This document shows positions 20,593-31,718 of a stretch of DNA of 53,469 bases, piece after piece. Position 1 is the stretch's first letter; each line of letters opens with the position of its first letter. Source of the DNA: Triparma columacea (Eukaryota > Sar > Bolidophyceae > Parmales > Triparmaceae); contig BRYA01001479.1 in the NCBI GenBank assembly GCA_030267965.1, positions 5,355 through 58,823 on the forward strand, read 5' to 3'. The position numbers and the translations under genes are program-made. The notes under the pieces are model-generated. The model saw only the letters and a list, made by a program, of their open reading frames with translations, did no database searches and was not told the origin of the DNA.

Positions 20593-22942
20593 TCAAGCTC
20601 CTTCTTCGCCCCTGTGCTTCTTGGGGAGAAAGGTGTCGAAGTTCTTGGCGAGTTCCCCCCCTCCGATGACCCTGACCACCCTCTCCCTGAGGTTCTTCAT
20701 CTGAATGGATTTCTGACTGTAGCTCTTGAGCAAGTTCACAACGTTGAGATAAGCCTCCGGACCAAGCTGACGGCGGCACTGGGAGAGGAATGACTTGGCC
20801 TGCTTGTGCCTTCTACGATCAATGGCAGTAGGGCCAGAGCCATTGTCGAAGGGAGAGTGAGAGGTGGAGGAAAGGGGAGTGCTAGAGGTCGAGCCCCCAG
20901 GACCGTTCGTGGAACTTGTCGTGCGCTTCTTCTTGACATACTTGCGGTACTGTGAGGGTATTTTGAATCGATAGTGGTAATCAATCACCTCGGAGGTTGA
21001 TTTGCTGGGAAGTCCTAGTGAAATATTGCGAAGCTGACCCGTGTGTTTTTTGAACCCAGCGTTGAAGAGGCTTTTTTCGTTCTTGGTCCAGAACATGGCA
21101 ACTTGGGGGGTGGGATTAGAGGAGGATAGAGGAGTGGTTCTAGACGCATTTGAGGTCGAAGGGGTTGGGGGGGGAGAGGTCGCGGTCGTGTTCTTGGTGT
21201 GCGTGCTCGCGGCGTTGGGGGACCCTTCTGCTGTGACGAGTAAAGTGTAGCGAAGCGTTAGTGGACGAGCTTGATAAGATGCATTGCCTGCTGCTTTGCC
21301 TGTTGTTGTCTAATCTCACCTTGCTTCCCCCCGGCCTCCGCCGACTTCTTCTTCGTCATCTCCTCGACAAAATCGGAGACCCTCGAAATCACGTCTTCCT
21401 TGGCCTTGTCGATGTCGTAGGAGTTCAAGGCCAACACTTCAAGGATGACAGACATGTCGCAAGGGTGGACGGTGTCTCCAAAGTCCAGGCTGTCTTCGAA
21501 TGTTACGTCGTCGTTCTGACCCTTAACAGAGTAGTCACTGCGGGAAGGAACGTGGGGGGGGAGCAAAGAATGAGGATGGGTGAAACGAAGCGTTGAGACG
21601 GAAGGGTTACATGAGAAAAGCGAATCACAGGTGAATGACGCTCGTCGCACCACAAAAGGGTTCATATATATCATATTGTGCCGGGAATTCCGTCGCTTTT
21701 TCGCTCCTCCTTCCAATTCACCTGCTTTCTGGAACTGCACCCTTGATTATCTCGTAGCACGAAGAGATAAATGTCTTGAGAGCCTTAGGATTGACGCTGC
21801 CGGGGTCGGGCTTCCAGACCTGAGTCGGGGGAGGCCTCGACGGATGATAGTCAGGGATAACCTCAGGAACGACAGCTTGATGGTTGTCCCCGATATAGAT
21901 CTTTCCAGCGTTTGTGTCGTCGGAGGACGAGGAGGTGGTGGAGTCCTCCGAATCCGAGTCCTCCCCTTCCATGGCATCTTCGTCTACGCCCCTACCATCG
22001 CCGCCAGGGCCGCCGCCACCGTCAAACTTGGAAATCTCCCATGAGAGTGGGGAGGAGTGAGGAACGACGGCGACTACGTGAGAGACAACAAACTCCTTGG
22101 GGATATCGATCGGACCCAGGATGACGTCTAGCGGGTTAACGTCGCGGAGCTCAGACAGAGCAATGTTGCTAGATCCATTGGAGTTGGTCTTGGAGAGGGT
22201 ATCGATCAGGTCCTTGGCCTCGGGGGAAGACTGAGAAAGGCCCATGTTCGGAATATCTCTCGCCTGAAAGTACCAGCGGAGGACAACCTTGGCCGCTGTC
22301 ATATCCTTGGCGGTAATCAGGCTGCAATTCGATGCGGTGCGGTGCGGTGCGGTGCGATGATGGTTAGAGCGAAGCACAGAGGGGAGAGGGGGAGGGGATT
22401 GGTTGGGATAAATTTATGGGCGAGCGTGCGGGGACCGAAGATGCGACAAGCTCAAGAAGGAAGTGCAGCGAGCTTAGGGCGGAAATGTCGTCTCTGCGCC
22501 CTTCCTCTGCCCTTTCTCACCTCCTGTTGTCGTCATCCACATTATATGTCCTCCTTCTCTTCCTCCCAACAACCCCCCCCTCGGTCGACCCAACCTCCGA
22601 AAAGATTTCCTCAACCAAAGCGATGAAGTAGTTGCCGCCCTCATTCCCTGAGTTCACCCTCACAGTGGAATTAACCCTGATAATGTCTGTTCTCCCAGTG
22701 GCTGGATTGTGAACTTCAAAAGCATCATACTGAACGCGAATAGGAGACTGTGGTGCAGATTCGGCGGGCATGGGTGAAACCGACTCAGACACTGGGATGT
22801 CAGAATGCTCGCCGTCGGAGGCAGGCTCATCAGAAATCAGCTTCCTCTTCCCCCCGATCATCGATGTGGCAGGTTCAGTCATTTCAACGGGTCGTCCCAA
22901 CCATGCGTATTGGAGAAGGACAGATTTCTCCGATGAAGACAT
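20593..22942 (-). CDS. BAH-ELM2-SANT chromatin protein
   Basis: Exons are 22942-22521, 22321-21722, 21537-21320 and 21230-20593 (phases 2, 2, 1), 625 residues. The ATG at 22942 follows a TC-rich leader. A BAH domain spans about residues 73-230 (FEVHNPATGRTDIIRVNS; GNYFIALVEEIF; VVLRWYFQARDIPN; EFVVSHVVAVVP). An acidic Ser/Asp stretch follows. The ELM2 motif begins near residue 281 (KIYIGDNHQAVVP) and continues into exon 3. The SANT domain is near residues 458-510 (WTKNEKSLFNAGFKKH...ELIDYHY-like, ending VIDYHYRFK). This order is that of metazoan MTA and RERE proteins, which bring histone deacetylases to nucleosomes. A corepressor role in an alga is inference from family. The exon 3 donor (CAAG|GTGAGATTAG) could be read through to a stop at 21258, which would give a form lacking SANT. 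Confidence 0.85.
22332..22357. repeat. GCGGT pentanucleotide repeat in intron 1 of BAH gene
   Basis: Four to five GCGGT units lie about 10 nt from the splice acceptor of the second exon. Confidence 0.85.
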
Positions 22943-23372
22943 CTCTGGAAAGGGGTGATGGCAATGAAAGAGGAGGAAAGGATTTATCCACAATGAAAAC
23001 CTCTGAGGACTCGGAGATCGATGTCGTTGGGACTGAATTCAAGGAGGAATAGGGGGGTTCAAAACTACGAATCAGGGATAAATTGGTCTTGTAGTGGTCG
23101 GAGGAGGGCGGGGAATGTCGCGGGAGTCGAAGGAGAGGCTTTTCTGGCTCAAAATCAGCAAAATCAGTGCCAAATGGCTTCTGGACTGGCCTAAAAATGG
23201 GGATTTCCAAGGCCTCAGGCCTCCCCAGCACCCAGCAAGACCCGACCAAACAACACCCCACTGTTGAGTTTGGAAACACACTCTGTTGGTTGGTTGGGAG
23301 ACACACATAATACGCAGTTGGATTGCAAAAGTTCACCTCCCTTGAAACGATAATTACAGATAGCGGTTGGAG
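22943..23372. promoter_or_regulatory. Divergent spacer between chromatin gene and RGS-kinase gene
   Basis: 430 bp shared by two oppositely transcribed genes. A long minus-strand open frame crosses it but lacks coding character. No TATA-like motif was obvious. Confidence 0.45.
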
Positions 23373-25744
23373 ATGGGTGGAGCTGCGACAAAGGCTGTGG
23401 ACGAAGCAAATGGGGTCAAGGTCCGGCGACAGACAATATGGCGAAAAGAGGAGTCTATTGAGGAGATGAAGGCGCGCTTCATAGATGATGGGACGTTCCC
23501 TCCTGATGTTAGTGACGAGTACGTCGAGCTGCGTCGGACTCTTGAGGAGCCAGTCTGTCAGAGGTTCTTGGGAGATTTCTCCAAGGTGAGGGGGGGGGTG
23601 GTTGACATGGGTTGACATGATTGTGGAATTCGTGTCTCTATAAATTCATCCCTTCTCCTGGCTAACTTTGCCATTCCCTCGTTTTCTCCCATCTTTTTCC
23701 CCCCGTAGAAAATATTGTCCCAGGAGAGCTTCTTCTCGTGAGTAGATTTGGTGGATGGCTGGCTGGGTGCAGGTTGGGGAGGAAGCGGGAGAAAACGAGA
23801 GGGATCGTGTTGAGATGATGCTCGTGTTGGGTGCTTTATTTGTGCCCCCTTACCTTACCTTACCTTACCTTGCCCCTATCCTCCTTACCCTCGCAGGTGG
23901 ATCGATATCCAGGAGTATAGACAAATTCCCACCCTCGACTACAAACGCAGTAAGCTAAATCATATCTTCAAGAAGTACATCGTGCCTGGATCGGTGCTAC
24001 AGCTAGGATTCTTGGATGCGGAGGACATTTCGGCGGTAACGAATCTCATCCAGGAGGCAAAGGAAGACAAGAAGGTGCTCCTCACGCACACCCTGGATGA
24101 CATCCAGCACAAGATCTTCATGGATATGTTCAAGAGTACATACATCCCCTTTCAAAAGTCCCCCGAGTACACCCAGATGAAGGCCGCTATGGCTGAGACT
24201 TTCAACAGGGTGACCATGGACGACTTCGACCTTTTTGACATGATTGGCGAGGGAGGGTTTGCTAAGGTCATAAGGGTTAGGAAAAAGACGACTGACAGGT
24301 TCTACGCCCTCAAGGTCCAGAGAAAGAAAGACCTAGTGGAGATGTATTTAGACGATCCTAAGAGGCTCCATACTGAAAAAATGGTGTTTGCCGCCTGTCA
24401 CCACCCCTTCATCGTGAATCTGGACTACTCCCTGCAGACACCGACGTGCGCCCTGCTGGTCCTTGGGCTCGCGAATGCTGGGAACCTCCAGGATGTCATC
24501 AACGAGTCGCCGGACTATAGGGTCCCGGTTGATCGCGTTGTGTTTTTTGCAGCCGAGATTGTCCTCGCCCTTCGTCACCTCCACGACCTCAAGCTAATGT
24601 ACAGGGACTTGAAACCGAGTAACGTGCTACTCTGCGAGGACGGCCACATACAGCTGGCGGACATGGGCGGCGTGGCAGATTGCGGGGGTAGCGTTTTAAG
24701 CAGTGGGGAGAATGACCCGAGGTTGATGACAGATAGACACGGGAAGGGGAGAAGACGAAGGTAAGCGGCGATGACTTGATCACCACATATGATTTATGCA
24801 TATACCTCCCTTATACCCTTGAAATCCCCTTCGCTCGTCCACGCAGCATAATGGGAACTCACGGGTACATGGCTCCCGAAATGGTGAAGCTGCTGGGTCA
24901 AAAACGATTTGAAAGGGTCGGATATACAGAGATGATTGATTATTGGAGCCTCGGCGTAACTGTTTATAAACTCCTCAGCGGGAAGCGGCCTTTTGACAAG
25001 AAAAAATTCGAAAAGTTGCTCGAAGAGCAAGGGGGAGAGGTGGATAAGAACAGCAAGGAAACTAACAAAGAATATGCCCTCCTGTTGCAGGAGGTAAATT
25101 ACCCGGAGCACTTCTCCGATAGCGCCAAGAGCTTGATAAGCGGGCTTTTAGAGGTAGATGAGAAAAATAGGCTCGGTTCCAACGGAATTGAAAAGATCAA
25201 GGTTCACAAGTTCTTCAAGACAATAGATTGGGACAAGCTCATGCAAAAGCACGTGATACCACCCGTCGTGCCTCCCCAAAAGATGTACCCGACTAAACCT
25301 ATACACAAGAACTTCGAGGGGATGATGGCAACCCTCACGAAGCAAAGAAGAGCGAACGGGAACGATGACGTTGACTGGGGGGCTGAAATCGCAGAATCTG
25401 ACAACGAGCTGTTCTCGACCTGGGACTTCATCTCGCCCCACACCCTCAAGGTGGAAATGGGTATCAGCGGAGAAATGGAGGCTCATGATACAAACTTCAA
25501 GGTGAGGAGGGGCGGCCGCGAGCTCAGCGAGCCATGGAAAATGAATGGAGTATAAACAAGCAACTCATCTGCCTCGCCCCCCCCTTTTCTTTTCACTCAT
25601 CGCTTCCCTTGTCTTCAGATTCAGCAGATCATCGGCTCCGAACATGTGTCTCCCAAAGAAGGTCGCAGGAGCATCCTTGGCTCCATCACCCCCCTCGCCA
25701 TGCACAGAAGCGTCAAGAACGTTCTTAGTAATGATAATGCATAA
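23373..25744 (+). CDS. RGS-domain AGC protein kinase, GRK-like
   Basis: Exons are 23373-23585, 23709-23737 (29-nt microexon), 23897-24760, 24847-25501 and 25619-25744, 628 residues. All junctions are in frame. Residues about 50-175 look like an RGS domain (EEPVCQRFLGDFSK, SQESFFSWIDIQEYRQI, IFMDMFKSTYIPFQKS). The kinase follows: Gly loop GEGGFAKV, Lys in YALKV, catalytic loop MYRDLKPSNVLL, then DMGG where most kinases have DFG. GRKs have DLG there. GTHGYMAPE and YWSLGVTVYKLLSGKRPF follow, then an AGC-style C-tail with WDF. By family, GRKs phosphorylate activated GPCRs at the plasma membrane; no receptor is visible nearby. The activation segment carries a Gly/Ser/Arg-rich insertion ending at an exon border. 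Confidence 0.85.
23709..23737 (+). other. 29-nt microexon in RGS domain
   Basis: Bounded by acceptor CCCCCGTAG and donor GTGAGTAG. It supplies KILSQESFFS, part of an RGS helix, and skipping it would break the frame. Confidence 0.75.
23845..23872. repeat. CCTTA pentanucleotide repeat in intron
   Basis: Four TTACC units in the intron between the microexon and exon 3 of the RGS-kinase gene. Confidence 0.85.
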
Positions 25745-25832
25745 AATGAGCGACGCTAAGCGAGTGTGATGATTTGACGGTGTGATGATAAGTAGGGGTG
25801 ACGATGTAGTACTTGAATAATGAGTGTTTTAA

Positions 25833-26409
25833 CTAGTTTTTGCGGGCCTTGGCCGCCTTTTTGTCGCTCTTGCGCTTGATCTTCTTGCTCTTCTCGATGA
25901 GCTTCCTGGCCCTAGCCACGGCCTCAGCATCCTCCATTACGCTGGCCTCGAGCTCCGGTTGCTTGAAGGTTTTTCCTTTCTTCCCATTTTTCAGCGCTGA
26001 AGAAGTAGCAGCGCGCTTCTTTGGCATTTCCACAGTAACTTCTTCTTCGACATCCTCCTCGTCCTCCTCCTCTTCCTCCTCCACGATCGGTTGATCCTCC
26101 AAATCGTAACTAATGCCCTCCTCTTCAGACCAACACGTAATACTTGTAATCCTATTGGACCCAGAGCTACCCAAAGTTGCGCGCTGGAGAAGCACACAAA
26201 GATCGTCGCTAGAGCGACGAGCGCCACGAACCGCAGAAAGGGTTACATTGGTGGGTAAGACAGGGTGCTGTTGATGTGTGTATCCATGACCTTCGTGATG
26301 TTTTTCATTGGTTGTCTCCATTCTCACTCACCTCACGTCGCTATCGTCGTCTTCCTCTTCACCGCCGCCGCTAGCTTCTTCTTCCTCTTCCTCTTCTTCC
26401 TCCTCCTCC

Positions 26410-26447
<38 letters not shown>

Positions 26448-27767
26448 CATCAAAGCATTAGCTGCACCCTCCATGTCCCACACAGACACTTCACCCTCCG
26501 AGGTGCAGGAACATACCAAATATCCGCTGCCCCCAACCAGAGTCTCCATACATTTGATCCTAGCAGAACTACTCTTTCCACCCTCAGACCCCTCAATAAC
26601 CATGCTTGCCTTCACAACTCCATCCTGCAAAGAGAGAAAAGCAATGACCAGAGAGGTTAGTTGGAATGCGTGTTTAATTATCCCTGATCGAGCAATAAAG
26701 CCTGAATAGCCCAACCTTTTCGATGACTCGCTTCGCTTGTCACCGAATTATATCTTGTCTCATCTCATCCATCTCACCTCCTCCTCCTTCTCCTCACTCA
26801 ATTTCATAAGCGCAATCCCTCCATTCTGCAAGCCAAGGCTCACAAAACCGGCATTGACGTAGCAGAAATCGTTGATGCGCAGCGGCAGGCTCTCCAGGTC
26901 AATATCCAGCAGAATGTTACCCTCCAAGGTCGTCTTGGTCGTGACGTGCGTGAAGCTGTGAACGTAAGTGTAATTGGACCCATCAGGAGAGAACTTTATC
27001 GTGGAAGGCCCGCCACCGGCAGCCCTCCCCTCGGCAGGGGCCACCTTCGTGACGTAGCTGCACCTCCCCTTCGTCAGATCCCACAGCCTGATTGTATTGT
27101 CCTTGTTGCTGCAAGTCAGGGCGAGCGCACCTGGCTTGATTGAACCATCAGAGGAACCAGGGTGAGGAGCAATAGAGGAGACGATGTCGCTGTGACCACC
27201 CATCACGTGAACGACCTGGAGCGTTTTCACCTCGAATAGGACCAACTTCCCAATCGTCGTACCAACCAAAATGTGGGATGGAGAAACGAAAGAACCAGAA
27301 GAGCAAGAACCATTAATGTCCGATGGCAGGCGAGTCTCCCCAATCTCAACGTAGAGCTCGAGGTCATAAAGGCGAAGACAGTTGTCATTACCCACAGAAA
27401 ACATAAGGGGTGGGGACGACTTGGAGGACGAGGGGGGGGAAGGGGCGCACTGCACCACCCTTACCGAACCTTCGTGATTGCTAATGGCAAAAGCAAGTGG
27501 AAGAGGAGTAGATGACGGAGTAGGGGGGAGATCACGAGTGGGGGATAGCGAGGTTGCGCGTTTCGCAAGTTTAGGATTCCTGAAGATGCCGTGAGGGTTG
27601 ATTGTGGGTTAGTGGTCGATGCGAAAGACAGCTGAGAAGGACTAAATCTTTTTATCTGATGCTTCGTCGGGGACTCACTTTGAGCTATCCCATCCACACA
27701 CGGCACCTGCGTATGTGCCGGCGCCTATGACAAACCGAGAGGGAAGAGATGGGTTTTGGGTTGCCAT
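25833..27767 (-). CDS. WD40 protein of PAK1IP1/Mak11 type
   Basis: Exons are 27767-27679, 27579-26778, 26624-26332 and 26208-25833 (phases 2, 0, 2), 519 residues. It starts with a short blade (FVIGAGTYAGAVCGWD). WD repeats follow, the clearest being LALTCSNKDNTIRLWDLTKG then TIKFSPDGSNY, the order found in PAK1-interacting protein 1 / yeast Mak11. Another is EGEVSVWDMEGA. The fourth blade region carries a poly-Asp then poly-Glu run coded by GTC and TCC repeats at about 26390-26450. The C-terminus is Lys-rich (KKGKTFKQPELE; KSKKIKRKSDKKAAKARKN), fitting nucleolar localisation. By family it acts in 60S pre-ribosome maturation. The assignment rests on visible motif order only; another nucleolar WD protein is possible. 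Confidence 0.75.
26390..26450. repeat. TCC/TCG repeats coding poly-Glu and poly-Asp
   Basis: Adjacent trinucleotide tracts in exon 3 of the WD40 gene give a highly acidic loop on the minus strand. Confidence 0.85.
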
Positions 27768-28235
27768 GGGGAAAAATTGTGCGAAGTACAATTTTACAAG
27801 ACAATCAGTTTTATAAAATTTGATCAAAGACTACTAAATTTGATAATTGAATTATTTAACATTCATTCGCAATATTTGAATCTATGAAATTGTTTCATAT
27901 CATCTATCTATATCAAATAATGTTACGTAATGATGTCATAATTAAATCAGTGCATTTCATTATTTAATTGTGAAATATACAAATTTTCGAATTTTGAATT
28001 TTTTGAAATTAATTTTAAAACATTTACATCTTATTTAAGAGACTTATGAATCATAGAGAACTTCTCAAAAAAATTCTTAGTCGAAAGCAATTATCCAAAA
28101 ACCACCCAAAAAAATTGTTTTTCTGAATTTCATTTTTCCTGGGATATTCTCTGACAAATTTGACATATTTACACCAATTTGGTACTCTAACGCGCACCAG
28201 GTACTCTAACGCGTACCACTACACAGCATTGTTTT
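27768..28235. promoter_or_regulatory. AT-rich divergent promoter region
   Basis: About 470 bp between two opposite starts. From 27790 to 28140 it is strikingly AT-rich compared with the rest of the window, with many TTTAAA/AATTT stretches. Just before the plus-strand ATG is a 19-bp tandem pair (28181-28199 and 28200-28218). Confidence 0.6.
28181..28218. repeat. 19-bp tandem duplication upstream of methyltransferase start
   Basis: Two adjacent copies of GGTACTCTAACGCGYACCA differ at one base (C/T). They end 17 bp before the ATG at 28236, so they lie in the 5' UTR or core promoter. Confidence 0.9.
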
Positions 28236-29210
28236 ATGCCATCCCACAAAAAGCACCCGATTGCCCTGGCTTTCCAAAACCCGACTGCATCTACAAGCTC
28301 AAAGTCAACCCAGGCAGCTCGACGAACGATGGAATTGAGGTGGCGGCAGCAGCACTCCCAAAGCGACTTCTATCCCTTCTCGTCACAAATTTCAACGGAC
28401 CCTCCAAAGACCCTTTCTCTTTCTATTCGTCAAAAGCAGTGTGGAGAACAAGATGGAACTGGAACTGGGGCCGTTGTTTGGAATGCTGCCCATGTGCTTT
28501 CGGTGTACCTCACGAAGCGGTTTCGTGGAGGTGAAAACGATATTTTTGTGGGCAAGAGGATTGTTGATTTGGGAACGGGAACGGGCCTTACAGGGCTGGT
28601 AGCTTGTGCCTTGGGTGCTAGTGAGGTCACATTTACTGACATCGGCCCGGTGCTGGATCTGACTCGCGAGAATATTGCTTCGAACCTTCCAAACCTTTTA
28701 TGTTCTCGTCAACCAGTGACGAGCGTGGTGGAGTACTGGTGGGGATCAGATACTCTCCCGAAAAGTTCCTTTGACATTGTTTTGGTGGCAGACTGCATTC
28801 TTCCCAAGCTCTATCCCATGGAGCCTCTTGTTGCTGCGATTTCTTATCTTCTAGCGCCGACTGGAGTTTGCTTCGTGTCATACGAGCATCGTGTGTGGTT
28901 TGAGGTGAGGATGGACAAGAAGTGAGGACGGCGGCAATGTGGCGCATGTCTTTTTAACACCTATCACATTCATCCCCCTTATCCGTTGCAGTTCGACCCT
29001 CCAACTCGCTTCCAACAATTATGTGCCGAAAACAATTTGCTTGTGAGGGTTATTGGGGACAGCGAGGTGAGATTGAGAAAATGACGAAGGCATTGAGACA
29101 ACGAACTATCGCGCACTTTCTAACGCACACTTTCGCTCGTGCAGTTGGACGAGGTTTATATTGGCGAGGACATCACAGTATGGGAGGTGACGAAGAAGAC
29201 TGTTAGTTAA
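28236..29210 (+). CDS. METTL21-like (family 16) protein methyltransferase
   Basis: Exons are 28236-28904, 28992-29066 and 29145-29210, all phase 0, 269 residues. SAM-binding motif I is VDLGTGTGLTG near residue 110. It is preceded by GAVVWNAAHVLSVYL, the seven-beta-strand lead-in of lysine methyltransferase family 16 (METTL21, FAM86). FDIVLVADCILPKLY corresponds to the DxxY-like post-II motif, which in the family is usually D-x-x-Y; here it reads DCIL. SYEHR follows. By family it would methylate lysine on a chaperone or translation factor; the substrate cannot be told from sequence. The gene is convergent with the aldehyde dehydrogenase, with only 74 bp between stops. Confidence 0.8.
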
Positions 29211-29284
29211 TTTTCATATTTCAATTCATATTTTCATCCGAATTACTTCTCCTCCTGTCCACCCCCTCCCCCTCTTTAAATCCT

Positions 29285-31452
29285 TTAAACCGAAGCCTTG
29301 ATGATTCCGAAGACAGCCAGGAGTTTACCGAGCCAGCTCTCGTCGTACAGGATGCCCACTAGGCTGCCCCCGAAGAGAAGCCCCTTTCTGGTGTTGATGG
29401 GGTAGTTGATGGGTCCTGGGATACCTGTCTTGACGTACGGGATCCGGTCGACAACCATGCTCCTTTCGAGGCAGCACGCCCTGAGTCCCTCAGGTCCGGC
29501 GAACCTGCGGCGTGGTTTGGGGGGGATGGGAGTTGTGTCAAGATTTCACAAAAGCGTTGGTAGGCAGTGAGATATATATTTTATCGGCATTTCTCCTCCT
29601 CCCCCCCCACCCCCCCTCACCTGTCGAATCCACTCTCCTTGACGCCACCGAATGGGAGGCTTTGGATAAGGTAATTGACCCCAAAGTCGTTTGCTGTGAA
29701 CATGCCGCTCCTGATGCTCTCTCCCATCTTGACAGCCCTTGCTTTGCTTCCCGAATAGACGGAACTGCCCAATCCGAAGGGGCAGTTGTTGATCATTTCT
29801 ACGCAGGCGTCATCATCATTCCCCTCAACCTTCACCACGCACATGACGGGCCCGAAGACCTCCTCCTGGCTGATCCTCATGTCGTTGGTGATTCCGCTGA
29901 TGAGTGTTGGCTCGTAGAACTGTCCATAGCCGCCTCCAACCCCAGTGTTCCTCTTTCCTCCGCAATGGAGCTTGGCACCCTTCTCGACTGCCTCGTCAAT
30001 GAGTTCCTGGATGATGTCGATCTGCTGGTTCATGACCATGGCGCCGCAGTCAACCTCACCCTCCTCGCCACAACACTTCAGGGGCACCCCCTGCCTGAGG
30101 GCCTTCACCTTCTTCTCAGCCTTGTCAAGAAATTCGTCGTAGATGCCCTCGTAGACAAAGATGCGCTCGACACCGCAGCAGTTCTGACCGCAGTTCTGGT
30201 AGCACCCCCTCATGGCCCATGGGAGGACTTCTTCAATGCTGCGAGGGGTGGAAGGGTGGAGGAGGGGTGGGTGTTAGTTATTCGGAAGATAGACCGCCCC
30301 CCTCTCCCCCCCCTCACCTCACGTCCTCCATGAAGACCATGGGGTCCTTCCCTCCGAGCTCAAGGATGACAGGCTTCAGGTACGGAGCTGCTCCCGCCAT
30401 GACGAGCTTCCCAACGGCCGGACTTCCCGTGAAGATGATCTTGTCGACGTCAGGATGAGCCACCAGGGCGGCCCCCGAGTCTCCAAATCCCGTAATGGTC
30501 TGAACAACGTCTGGATCGTGTCCATTGGCCACCAGGGCTGCCCTGACTATGCGGGTGAAGTAGCTGGAGCTCCAGCTGGTGTGCTCGCTGACCTTGCTCA
30601 CGACTGCGTTGCCGCTAAAAAGCCCTGAAATCACGTGGTTGAGCATGTTGTGGAAGGGGTAGTTCCAAGGCGCGATGACGCCGAGGACCCCCAAAGGAAC
30701 GTATTCTACATAGGCGGTCTTGTGGACCATCATGGGACCCGTGACCCTGTAGCTCTGCGATGGACGAAGTGATGAGTTGGAGAGGGAGGTCGATGGAACG
30801 ATAGAGCGGAGGAGGAACGAAGCGTGTTCGCAAGGATGCATGGACACTTCACTTCTCGTCACCTCTCGTCGACTCTCACCTTCTCCAACCACTTTTCCCC
30901 TTCAGAGTTTATGCACCTGATCTTCTCGCAGGTGGTCATGACCTCGCCCAGGAGGGCGTCGACCTTGGGCTTCCCCGAATCCCTTGAGCAGACGAGGGTG
31001 ATAGAATCAATGTTGTTGACAATGTACTTCTGTATGGTCCTCAGGACGAGGCGGCGCTCCTTGAATGTCGTCTTGCTCCAGCGCTTCTGCGCCGCCTTGG
31101 CAAGCTCACAGCACTCTCCGACCTCCTCTGCTGTCATCGCCTTCACCTCTCCCAACCTCAAACCCGTGGAGGGGTCAAAACATTGAATTTTACCCTTCCT
31201 CTTTGGGTCCCTGAGGTTGATATCATCACACTTCGTCCTAACCCCATCACTTCCTGCCGCATCGTCTGACTCGAGCGGGTCTAGATTTACAGTAATTGTA
31301 GGGACAAGCGTAAAACCAAACTCGGCAATGAACGGGAAGAGGGTCTGGAGAGCATAGCCCACGATTTTCAGGAAAAACCATACCAGAGCGACAAAACCCA
31401 CTCGCTGAGCAAGAGGCCCGACTAGGGCGATCGCCTCATCTTCAGTGAACAT
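29285..31452 (-). CDS. Membrane-anchored aldehyde dehydrogenase, ALDH22/Msc7-like
   Basis: Exons are 31452-30880, 30754-30318, 30238-29621 and 29504-29285 (phases 0, 2, 2), 615 residues. An N-terminal hydrophobic span (VGFVALVWFFLKIVGYAL) anchors it. The catalytic domain then shows GVIAPWNYPFHN, FTGSPAVGKLV, VILELGGKDP with the general-base Glu, and the nucleophile region CYQNCGQNCCGVER. EEVFGPV and LPFGGVKESG follow. The sequence ends in another weakly hydrophobic stretch. An N-terminal anchor plus about 600 residues is the form of plant ALDH22A1 and yeast Msc7, whose physiological substrates are poorly known. NAD(P)-dependent oxidation of fatty aldehydes at the ER is inference. Confidence 0.88.
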
Positions 31453-31622
31453 ATCAATTTACAAAGCACCAATTGGAGCAAATTGATATTTGCAAAAAAT
31501 AAAAAAAAACTCTTCAAGCGCAAATATTGGTCTAGCTGCCCGCAACTTTCTCCACCAAATTTAATAGACACACAGGGGCTACCACAACTTATACCGTAGT
31601 TACTCAAAACTACACATTGACA

Positions 31623-31718
31623 AGGGGTCGGTCGGGGAGGCGTTGGCAATGACCAAGCCCCCACCTGAGAAGGGGTCGGTCGACGATTTGTTGGCAATGA
31701 CCAAGCCCCCATCGAAGC
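31623..31718. repeat. 48-bp tandem duplication spanning a start codon
   Basis: Two copies beginning AGGGGTCGGTCG, at 31623 and 31671. Each contains GCAATGACCAAGCCCCC, so the MFS gene has two in-frame ATG codons 16 codons apart, each followed by MTKPP. Confidence 0.9.

Noticed and set aside
22884..23618. 244-codon minus-strand open frame across the spacer between the chromatin and RGS-kinase genes
   Set aside because: Overlaps first exons of two better genes, has irregular composition and no motif; treated as chance.
26308..26709. Plus-strand Ser-rich open frames
   Set aside because: They are the antisense of the poly-Glu/poly-Asp codons of the WD40 gene.
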